Shown here piece by piece: positions 55,976 through 64,000 of a stretch of 64,000 nt of DNA. This DNA is from Psychrobacter phenylpyruvicus DSM 7000 = NBRC 102152. GTDB lineage: Bacteria; Pseudomonadota; Gammaproteobacteria; Pseudomonadales; Moraxellaceae. The translations under genes were made by a program, and so were the position numbers. Below the pieces are notes generated by a model. It saw only the letters and a list, made by a program, of their open reading frames with translations. It was not told the origin of the DNA and did not search any database. The stretch's first letter is position 1, and every line of letters starts with the position of its first letter. The stretch is from positions 1-64,000 of the forward strand of contig NZ_JMKP01000009.1 in assembly GCF_000685805.1 (NCBI RefSeq), read 5' to 3'.

Positions 55976-57955
55976 ATGACCACTTTGCAGAGTATCACCA
56001 GTCCCTCTTCTTCACACAATGCCGCTCATTCAAACTCTGGTGTTGTTGATTACCATTTAGATTTTAGCCGTTTTAGACAGCATTTGGTCGATGTGACCTT
56101 GAGCTTTACTGCGGAGCAGGACGCACCAGCCTTGTGGTTGCCGGCATGGATACCAGGTAGCTATTTGATGCGTGAATTCGCTCGCAATATTACTGCAGTG
56201 CATTATCAGCGTGCGGATCAGGATGACAACTCTATAGATGATAGCTGTATAAAAGATAGCTCTATAAAAAATGGGTATAGAGCAGGTAAGCTGAGCAAGA
56301 ATGAGTGGCAACTTACTGAGGCTAAAGCGGGGGATAAGCTACAGATCACTTATGAGGTTTACTGCTACGACTTATCAGTGCGAACCGCTTACGTGGATCA
56401 GACCCGTCTTTATGGTAACTTCACTTCGCTAGCTTTGGCTGTTGAAGGGTTAGAGCATAGCCCTGTCTCAGTGACCTTAAGTGTGCCTCAAGATTTTTAT
56501 GAGCTTAATAGCCCTAATAGCCTTAATAAACTTAATAATACCGATAAAAAAGTCAAAATAGCGTGTGGCTTGAAACCCATTTATATCCACAGCGACAACA
56601 CCCACTATTATCACTTACAAGCTGAGAATTATCACGAGCTGATTGATTATCCGTTTGAGATTGCCCCGCAGGATGAGTTTGACTTTATTGTTCAGGACAA
56701 TAAGCACAATGCCATTGCGCACCGCTTCTATATCTCAGGCAAGCACAGTGCTAATCTGGGCAGATTACAGCAGGATGTGCAGCAAATTTGTCAGACCTTT
56801 GTCAGCTGGCTAGGCGATGCGCCTTTTGGGGGCAAAGATTATGATGGTTACACCTTTATGACCTATGCCAGTGGCAATGATTATGGAGGGCTTGAGCACA
56901 TCAACTCAACCAGTCTGGTTACCCCTCGAAGTGATCTACCCACAGCGGCAGAAGCTGATGAGCCTAGTGATAGCTACCAACGCCTCTTAGGATTGTGTAG
57001 CCACGAATATTTCCACTCATGGTGGGTAAAAACAGTCCGTCCTGATGTGATGATGAATGTTGATTTACGCAAAGAGGCGTATACACCACTGCTTTGGGTA
57101 TTTGAGGGCTTCACCTCTTATATTGATGACTTTATGTTGCAGGCGTCAGGGGTGGTTAGCGCTAACAGCTACCTGAAACTGTTACAAGCTCAGATTAATC
57201 GTTATACCCAGACTCACGGCCGTTATTTACAAAGCGTAGCTGAATCAAGTTATGACGCTTGGATCAAGTTATATCGCGCTGATGAAAATACCGGTAATGC
57301 AGGTATTAGCTACTACAACAAAGGTGCTCTAGTGGCCTTATGTTTAGATCTTACCTTAATGCAGCATAGCGATGGCAAATACCGCTTATTTGATGTGGTC
57401 AAGGCTTTCTATCAACTGGCCAAACAGCAGGGCGAGGCCGGCGATCGCATCCGTGTTGGTATGGATAACGATAACTTAGAAGCGGTTATTAGCCAGTTTA
57501 TGGATAAAGCAGCTTGGCAAGACTTCAAAGCGAAATATGTCGATGGGGTAGAAGAGCTGCCTATCCAAGAACTGCTTGAGGCCAATGGCATTAGTCTTAA
57601 AATAGATGAAAAAGACAACACCTTGCCTTGGGGCATCGCTGTTAGTGAAACACCAGAAGGACTGCAAGTTAATAAGGTACTGCGTGACAGTGTAGCCAGC
57701 GAGGCGGGTATCTCAGCCAAAGATGTGCTAGTAGCAATTGATGGTGTGAAGGCAACCAAAAAACAGCTACAAAGTGTGGCTGAATCTAATCTTGAGTCGG
57801 TAACCTGTCATGTGTTCCGCCGTGATGAGCTAATGACTTTTGAGGTGGCAAATACAACCCAATCTGGTGTTACTGCCAATCCTAGCTTAGAAAAAGTGAG
57901 TTTGAGTTTAAATGAGTCAGGTTATGAGGCTTGGCTTAAGCCCAAGTTTCGTTAA
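55976..57955 (+). CDS. M61 family (glycyl aminopeptidase-like) metallopeptidase with PDZ domain
   Basis: A 659-residue predicted zinc peptidase. The zinc motif is HEYFHSWW (His343-Glu344...His347), preceded by FGGKDYDGYTFMTYASGNDYGGLEHINST and followed by LWVFEGFTSYIDDFML, typical of M61. A C-terminal PDZ domain spans about 555-625 (GLQVNKVLRDSVASEAGISAKD). No signal peptide is seen, so it may be cytoplasmic. Two in-frame repeats occur: three 15-bp units at 56225-56269 (DNSID, DSCIK, DSSIK; residues 84-98) and four 9-bp units at 56504-56539 (LNS, PNS, LNK, LNN). Confidence 0.88.
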   Translation: MTTLQSITSPSSSHNAAHSNSGVVDYHLDFSRFRQHLVDVTLSFTAEQDAPALWLPAWIPGSYLMREFARNITAVHYQRADQDDNSIDDSCIKDSSIKNGYRAGKLSKNEWQLTEAKAGDKLQITYEVYCYDLSVRTAYVDQTRLYGNFTSLALAVEGLEHSPVSVTLSVPQDFYELNSPNSLNKLNNTDKKVKIACGLKPIYIHSDNTHYYHLQAENYHELIDYPFEIAPQDEFDFIVQDNKHNAIAHRFYISGKHSANLGRLQQDVQQICQTFVSWLGDAPFGGKDYDGYTFMTYASGNDYGGLEHINSTSLVTPRSDLPTAAEADEPSDSYQRLLGLCSHEYFHSWWVKTVRPDVMMNVDLRKEAYTPLLWVFEGFTSYIDDFMLQASGVVSANSYLKLLQAQINRYTQTHGRYLQSVAESSYDAWIKLYRADENTGNAGISYYNKGALVALCLDLTLMQHSDGKYRLFDVVKAFYQLAKQQGEAGDRIRVGMDNDNLEAVISQFMDKAAWQDFKAKYVDGVEELPIQELLEANGISLKIDEKDNTLPWGIAVSETPEGLQVNKVLRDSVASEAGISAKDVLVAIDGVKATKKQLQSVAESNLESVTCHVFRRDELMTFEVANTTQSGVTANPSLEKVSLSLNESGYEAWLKPKFR

Positions 57956-57988
57956 TTAGTTTTGTTTATTCTAAACGATGCGTGTACT

Positions 57989-58032
57989 AAGGTTTGGCAA
58001 GTTTGTCTTACTTACAGTAACCTTGTCAAACC
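57989..58032. other. Hairpin between the M61 gene and the AbiH-like gene
   Basis: A 12-bp stem AGGTTTGGCAAG / CTTGTCAAACCT (one G-U pair) with a loop of about 20 nt. There is no T run, so it may be a weak terminator or the edge of the AT-rich island that follows. Confidence 0.5.
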
Positions 58033-58124
58033 TACATCTCGCTAGACATTAAACTTTAAAGTATATTAATCCAAGTTGGGCTAAATCGCTCAACAATATA
58101 ATTAATATGAGTATAGAAAAATTT

Positions 58125-59579
58125 TTATCCAAAATATACAGGGAGTGGTTTCGCTTTTTTAATTGGTTCATCTATAGTTTCTGAAAACTTACTTACCTTA
58201 TCAGAATACCCTTCCTCAAAGTTTAGTTTATATATGTTTGGCATTTTTATAAATTCTAGCCAGTCATTCTTCATCCACGTTTCAACAATTTCTCTACCTA
58301 AGATATAAATCAAATTAGCTAATTGCTGATGAGGACTATTATAGAAATAAATAACCACTCTTATTGAAGTATCTTTACCTTGATTAAATGAGAAAATCTC
58401 TTCAATGTAATCTCTATCCGATGAATCTAATGAATGACCCCAGATATAAATTTCAATTGGGTGCCAAAAACTCCTATCCTTTGTGCCATTTACTTTTCGA
58501 GATTCAATTTCTGTTATTATTGATTTTGGTTTTAAAAATAGATAGTCAGTATTATTTACTAGTTTTTGGTAATACTTAACGAACCCATAAGCTTTTTCAT
58601 CTTCTAATAACGAATGTTGTAAATCCGATATGCCTAATACAATTTTATTTTGCTCTTTTTCCCCTGCTTTTCCATGTAAATAATGAATGTTTTTCTGATT
58701 ATATAAACGTCCGACTGTATTTGAATAGTTAAAGCTGTATATTGCTTCTAAATCAGTTTGTAAGATTTTAGGAGCTTCGAAAGTTTTTTTAGGTTTAAAT
58801 CTTTCAATGAACTCAATGTAAGTTGAGAAAATTTCAATAAAATCTTTAAGCTGTTTTTCTAAATACTTAAGTATTTTTGAAGGACTAACAGATATTGGGT
58901 GCTGGTAATGGCTCTTAATAAATTCTGGTTTGACTATTAAAGCATTAACACCTGAAGATTTATAGTGTTCAACTATGGAGAAATTATTAAGTATACTTTG
59001 CAGTAATGGATAAGTGCGAAAGTGATTATCTTGAAATAACTCATCACTTATATAAGAGTGTGATAAATCAGTTCTATTTGACGATGTAAAAAAGAGTTTA
59101 GGATTAACTTCTAATTCATCTATCAAAAAACATAGTGACTTTAGCACAGTAGCCATTTCATTTTCAAAATCAATCCAAGTCTCAATACCACTATTAGAGT
59201 AATATTTGAAGTATTGGAACCATCCATTAGAACTAAGCTTATTTTTTAAATAATTAACCTCGTTTACATCTAGAACAAATTCATTAGTCTTATAAAGCTT
59301 TTCTGTACAGTGTAAGAAATAGTTTTCAATTAGTTGGTCAATTTCTTTTTTCTTGAGTCCCTTTTCAATATCACTATCTTCTATTTCCTTAGTTCTCTGT
59401 TCTAAAAGTTGCTTTTCTTCCTCTATTAAACTTTCAAACAGCTGATTAAATGACAGCTCTATATTCTCCTCGCTATCTTCTATGACTCTCATAGCATGAA
59501 TAAAATGCTCATACTTGGTGGGTAAAAAATGGGCTAAATCAAAACCATTACCTAATATCAGTATTTTACGTGTGCTCAT
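58125..59579 (-). CDS. AbiH-family abortive infection protein
   Basis: A 484-residue protein of the bacteriophage abortive infection AbiH family (PF14253). The N-terminus has the signature ILILGNGFDLAHFLPTKYEHF (glycine-rich loop at residues 10-14), and the C-terminal third carries IYIWGHSLDSSDRDYIEEIF (WGHSLD at 380-385). Both are hallmarks of the family first described in lactococci as a phage-defence protein; the mechanism is not established. The gene is clearly more AT-rich than its neighbours and stands alone on the reverse strand between core genes, suggesting transfer. The ATG at 59579 is used; a GTG three codons upstream is also possible. Confidence 0.85.
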   Translation of the reverse strand: MSTRKILILGNGFDLAHFLPTKYEHFIHAMRVIEDSEENIELSFNQLFESLIEEEKQLLEQRTKEIEDSDIEKGLKKKEIDQLIENYFLHCTEKLYKTNEFVLDVNEVNYLKNKLSSNGWFQYFKYYSNSGIETWIDFENEMATVLKSLCFLIDELEVNPKLFFTSSNRTDLSHSYISDELFQDNHFRTYPLLQSILNNFSIVEHYKSSGVNALIVKPEFIKSHYQHPISVSPSKILKYLEKQLKDFIEIFSTYIEFIERFKPKKTFEAPKILQTDLEAIYSFNYSNTVGRLYNQKNIHYLHGKAGEKEQNKIVLGISDLQHSLLEDEKAYGFVKYYQKLVNNTDYLFLKPKSIITEIESRKVNGTKDRSFWHPIEIYIWGHSLDSSDRDYIEEIFSFNQGKDTSIRVVIYFYNSPHQQLANLIYILGREIVETWMKNDWLEFIKMPNIYKLNFEEGYSDKVSKFSETIDEPIKKAKPLPVYFG

Positions 59580-60122
59580 ATAACTCACTTTTTTATATTT
59601 GATAGTCTTATTTATTAATATACTTGAGTAGTTAATGGCTCACAACTCTTAAAACTAATCAAACTCACTAAAACGACTATTTATAGCCCAACTTATAGCC
59701 CAACTTATAGCCCAACTTATAGCCCAACTTATAGCCCAACTTATAGCCCAACGATATTTTGTCCCTTTAGCCACTTGTAGGGAAGTTTCAACCCCGTACC
59801 TATCATATATAAAACCTAATGCCATATTTATACTCGCACTAAAGCCTTACATACAATATTCGTTATCATCCGACTAATATATTCTTACCAGATGAAAGCA
59901 TCCTTAAAATCCAATTAGTTTGTAGTTATAACTTTTGGTGATAGACTTGACTTTCTCCGGTATCAAAAACTAAATCTTTGCTTTATTTGTACAATTTAAC
60001 TTAAAATACATACTTTATTATAAAGTTTTACTATTATTTTTTTAGCTATCATACTCGGTCTTAGATAGTTTAATTTCATGTTCTGCATTGAACACAATAT
60101 ACCTAGTTGTTAGAAGTACACT
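59580..60122. other. Intergenic region between the AbiH-like gene and the EamA exporter gene
   Basis: About 540 bp of divergent promoter DNA. It holds the six-copy 12-bp tandem repeat at 59681-59752. The remainder is very AT-rich, with a TTGACT hexamer at 59947-59952 but no matching -10. No gene is seen. Confidence 0.5.
59681..59752. repeat. Six perfect copies of a 12-bp tandem repeat
   Basis: TTATAGCCCAAC is repeated six times without a mismatch, starting at 59681, 59693, 59705, 59717, 59729 and 59741. The array lies 100-170 bp upstream of the AbiH-like start. Perfect identity suggests recent expansion and probable copy-number variation. Confidence 0.97.
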
Positions 60123-61037
60123 ATGTCAAATCATCAGCCCTTGCAGGGCGCATTCTGGATGGTTGCAGCCGGCCTTATGTTTGCAATCATCAATACCACT
60201 TTACAGTATCTCGGAATCAACTATGGCATAGGTTCTGGGGCTGCAGTGCTGTTTCAATATGGTATTGCTTTGCTATTATTTTTGCCATTAATGGGCACCG
60301 GTTCTATTCGTTCAGCGATGAAGTCCGATTTTCGCTTATTGCATGTGATACGGGTAGGGTTCTCAGTAATAGGTATCCAGCTTTGGACCTGGGCCCTGGC
60401 TTATCCGGTCCCCATTTGGCAGGGCATTGCGCTGCTGATGGTCTCTCCGCTATTTGCTACTGTGGGGTCCGGCCTTCTGCTACGTGAATCAGTTAGCCCA
60501 GTACGTTGGTTGGCTACTTTAGTAGGGTTCTTAGGGGCTATGTTGGTATTACAACCTTGGTCTGATGAATTTATGTGGGCCAGTTTAATCCCTGTGGCTG
60601 CAGCCTTCTTTTGGGCCAGTGCCTCGTTGATGACCAAGTTCACCGTCAGTCGAGATGAGCCAAGCACCATTGTCTTCTACTTACTGGTGCTGATGTTGCC
60701 ATTCAATATGCTGTTTGGGTTACCGAAGCTGACATTAACTAATGATTGGCAAATGTGGGGCTTGCTGATAATGATTGGGGCGCTAACGGCGTTTGCGCAG
60801 TGGGCTATTGCCAAAGCTTATTCAGTAGCTGATGCATCTTTTGTTCAGCCGTTTGATCATATCAAATTACCGCTAAATGTGTTGGCAGGGTTTATTGTAT
60901 TTGGTACTGTACCACCAGGCATGCTATGGGTAGGCTCAGCGCTAATTATAGCGTCCGTAATATTTGTCACTCACTATGAGCGTCGTCAAAACCCAGTTAA
61001 GGTGCTTTGGGAAGAGGCGCATAGCAAGTCTGAGTAA
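60123..61037 (+). CDS. EamA/DMT family transporter
   Basis: A 304-residue inner-membrane protein with ten predicted hydrophobic segments in two repeated halves, as in the drug/metabolite transporter superfamily. Segments such as GAFWMVAAGLMFAIINTTLQ at the start and AAFFWASASLMTKF for the second half are typical EamA repeats. It may export a metabolite; the substrate is unknown. It is the first gene after the AT-rich AbiH region and reads forward alone. Confidence 0.85.
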   Translation: MSNHQPLQGAFWMVAAGLMFAIINTTLQYLGINYGIGSGAAVLFQYGIALLLFLPLMGTGSIRSAMKSDFRLLHVIRVGFSVIGIQLWTWALAYPVPIWQGIALLMVSPLFATVGSGLLLRESVSPVRWLATLVGFLGAMLVLQPWSDEFMWASLIPVAAAFFWASASLMTKFTVSRDEPSTIVFYLLVLMLPFNMLFGLPKLTLTNDWQMWGLLIMIGALTAFAQWAIAKAYSVADASFVQPFDHIKLPLNVLAGFIVFGTVPPGMLWVGSALIIASVIFVTHYERRQNPVKVLWEEAHSKSE

Positions 61038-61178
61038 ATATGGCTAGCGACTAACTAGTGAAGAGCTGTTATAGAAGCTCGGGATAAGCTTGGCAAGTGG
61101 ATATAAGATTCGCTAGGTGAAAAATTACAAATTATAGGATAGCTATTTCATCTAGCCGCTACTTTATAAACTAGCTGT

Positions 61179-61760
61179 CTAATCACAGCCACTATCTGAT
61201 GTCCAGCGATACTCAGTATGCTTAACTACCTGAGCAGCTGTTTCCTTGCCGTGTCTATCCGAAATAAAGGCTAATGCCATGTCCATACCGGCGCTGACTC
61301 CAGCTGAGGTGTAATACTTACCATCAACTACCCAGCGTGCTTTTTTGATCCAATTAACCTTGTCGGATTGTGAAGTCGCCCACTCCCAAGCGATTTTATT
61401 TGAAGTCGCTTGTCTGCCGTCTAATAAGCCCGCTTTTGCTAATAGAGCACTACCTGTGCAAACCGATAGGACCCAATCAGCTTCATTAGCCAAGTTTCTT
61501 AGAGTTTCTAAAAACTGACTATCCTCAACTAATTGACGAGTACCGAACCCGCCCACTACTAGTAAAATATCAGTTGGATTAGGCAAGTCTGCTATAGCTG
61601 TCGTCGCTAATGGCACACCATGAACACTATTAATGAGTCCGCCGTCGATAGAGCAAAACTGAAACGAGTAGTTATCCTTCAGGCTGCCAAGCATTTCGAC
61701 AGGTCCAAATAGATCTAACGTCTCGAAGTCATTAAATACTAGAGCGGTGATATGTTGCAT
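61179..61760 (-). CDS. DJ-1/PfpI family protein, isonitrile hydratase-like
   Basis: A 193-residue protein with the DJ-1/PfpI fold. The nucleophile elbow is SVCTGSALLAKAGLLDG (Cys101, Thr102), and Asp16 in LDLFGP is at the position used with Cys101 in Pseudomonas isonitrile hydratase InhA. The segment ATSNKIAWEWA and the closing SAGVSAGMDMAL also fit that branch, which is also related to the N-terminal domain of GATase1-like AraC regulators. The substrate is not proven. It lies 26 nt after rluE on the same strand. Confidence 0.82.
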   Translation of the reverse strand: MQHITALVFNDFETLDLFGPVEMLGSLKDNYSFQFCSIDGGLINSVHGVPLATTAIADLPNPTDILLVVGGFGTRQLVEDSQFLETLRNLANEADWVLSVCTGSALLAKAGLLDGRQATSNKIAWEWATSQSDKVNWIKKARWVVDGKYYTSAGVSAGMDMALAFISDRHGKETAAQVVKHTEYRWTSDSGCD

Positions 61761-61786
61761 AGAGTCCTTCCTTTTTAATAAAAATA

Positions 61787-62389
61787 TTAAATCCCTAACT
61801 GCTGTAAACGCTTAGCATTTAGGTGTACTCGAACAAATTCACCCACACCCAAATCCCCTAGCTCAAACCCAGCCACTGACCAACGAATTAAACGTAGGCA
61901 AGGTAGACCAACATGGGCGGTCATGCGTCTTACCTGCCGGTTTTTGCCCTCATAGATAGTCATCATGAGCCATGAGTCCGGTACGCTTTTTCGCTCGCGA
62001 ATAGGGGGATCACGCTGCCAAAGAGGCATGGGTAGCTCATCTTCGCTCACATGTTGAACTTCGGCGGGCAGGGTTTTGCCATCTTTGAGCACCACACCTT
62101 GGCGCAGTTGCTCTAATTGTTCAGTTGTGGGGACACCTTCAACCTGTACCAAATAAGTTTTGCCTTGTTTACGACCAGCATTAGCTTTGGGCGGATGAGT
62201 AATGGCTTTGTTAACTCGGCCATCTGATGTTAAAAGTAATAATCCCTCACTGGTGGCATCGAGACGCCCAGCGACCCGCAGTGATTTGTCGCTAAAAAAC
62301 TGTGATAACGGGGCAAATTTATTATTGGCATCATCGCTAAATTGACTTTGCACCCCATAAGGTTTGTTAAATAGAATAACTGAAGGCAT
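61787..62389 (-). CDS. rluE: 23S rRNA pseudouridine synthase, RluE-like
   Basis: A 200-residue pseudouridine synthase of the RsuA/RluB/E/F group. It opens VILFNKPYGVQSQFSDD, as in RluE, carries the catalytic aspartate in GRLDATSEGLLLLTSDG (Asp44), and has YEGKNRQVRRMTAHVGLPCLRLIR near the C-terminus. The S4 domain found in RluB and RluF is absent, which supports RluE (E. coli modifies U2457 of 23S rRNA). It may form a short unit with the DJ-1-like gene. Confidence 0.9.
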   Translation of the reverse strand: MPSVILFNKPYGVQSQFSDDANNKFAPLSQFFSDKSLRVAGRLDATSEGLLLLTSDGRVNKAITHPPKANAGRKQGKTYLVQVEGVPTTEQLEQLRQGVVLKDGKTLPAEVQHVSEDELPMPLWQRDPPIRERKSVPDSWLMMTIYEGKNRQVRRMTAHVGLPCLRLIRWSVAGFELGDLGVGEFVRVHLNAKRLQQLGI

Positions 62390-62463
62390 AAGAGGACTAA
62401 TATTTAAAGAGTTGAGTGTTAGAAGCTAATGGTACCATTCTACCATGAGCCAAAGCTTATAAA

Positions 62464-62499
62464 ATAAAAGACACCCTAAGGCTGATAGCCTTAGGGTGT
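62464..62499 (-). terminator. Terminator of icd
   Basis: A perfect 13-bp stem ACACCCTAAGGCT / AGCCTTAGGGTGT with a 3-nt loop. On the reverse strand a T-rich run follows, placing it 60 nt after the icd stop. Confidence 0.92.
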
Positions 62500-62543
62500 T
62501 TAGTATTTAGATGTTACTAAAAGATTAAGCAGAAGCTAGCTCC

Positions 62544-64000
<1,457 letters not shown>

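Noticed and set aside
59681-59752. CRISPR array
   Set aside because: The 12-bp units abut directly with no spacers, and no cas genes are present.

Overview
The window looks like chromosomal DNA of a gammaproteobacterium of the family Moraxellaceae, most probably Psychrobacter or a close relative. This is inferred from AT-leaning, pseudomonad-like protein sequences, the gene orders lolB-ispE-tRNA(Gln)-prs-rplY-pth, dapA-short bamC-purC and ubiG-mupP-yciK, and a monomeric isocitrate dehydrogenase. No database search was possible. Most of the window is ordinary core genome. No insertion sequence, prophage, integron or CRISPR array was seen.

Layout. Positions 1-560: the 3' end of a 23S rRNA gene, a 5S rRNA gene and the rrn terminator. 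961-3862: a TRAP transporter operon (dctPQM type). 4159-5893: a cytosolic 5'-nucleotidase I homologue and a rhomboid protease. 6039-12159: a forward run pcnB-folK-panB-panC-rapZ-darP. 12163-14799: a reverse run of a YqfO-like protein, purC, a BamC-like lipoprotein and dapA. 15421-24858: a saccharopine-dehydrogenase-like reductase, tex, ompR, a YbiI-type zinc finger protein, yciK-mupP-ubiG (reverse) and dsbA. 25122-26651: an iron-storage block, bfd plus two complementary bacterioferritins. 26888-33881: a class V aminotransferase, an acyl-CoA synthetase, a 2,4-dienoyl-CoA reductase and a FadL-like porin. 34011-44221: a long reverse stretch of caxA, panD, pth, rplY, prs, two tRNA-Gln genes, ispE, lolB, a TPR protein and ispA. 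44773-48237: fadB-fadA. 48379-54569: a hypothetical membrane protein, an isochorismatase-like hydrolase, an HD phosphohydrolase, psd (reverse), dtd, and phoB-phoR behind tandem Pho boxes. 54792-57955: slyD and an M61 peptidase. 58125-59579: a very AT-rich AbiH-family gene with a six-copy 12-bp tandem repeat upstream. 60123-64000: an EamA exporter, a DJ-1/PfpI protein, rluE and the C-terminal part of icd.

Functional links. Three of the four pantothenate pathway genes are present (panB, panC together; panD 25 kb away). Fatty-acid use is represented by fadB, fadA, a fadH-like reductase, an acyl-CoA synthetase and a FadL-like porin. Envelope biogenesis is represented by lolB, the BamC-like lipoprotein, mupP, ispE, ispA, psd and dsbA. 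Iron storage is a bfd-bfr-bfr block preceded by a Fur-box-like site.

The most unusual features are: (1) many short tandem duplications (units 9-22 bp, 2-6 copies) in gaps between genes, with in-frame copies inside two proteins where every unit length is a multiple of three; (2) the two bacterioferritins, one with only the ferroxidase ligands and the other with only the haem methionine; (3) a BamC reduced to its N-terminal BamD-binding region; (4) the AbiH island; (5) two hairpins between duplicate tRNA-Gln genes. I saw no convincing wholly new multi-gene system.
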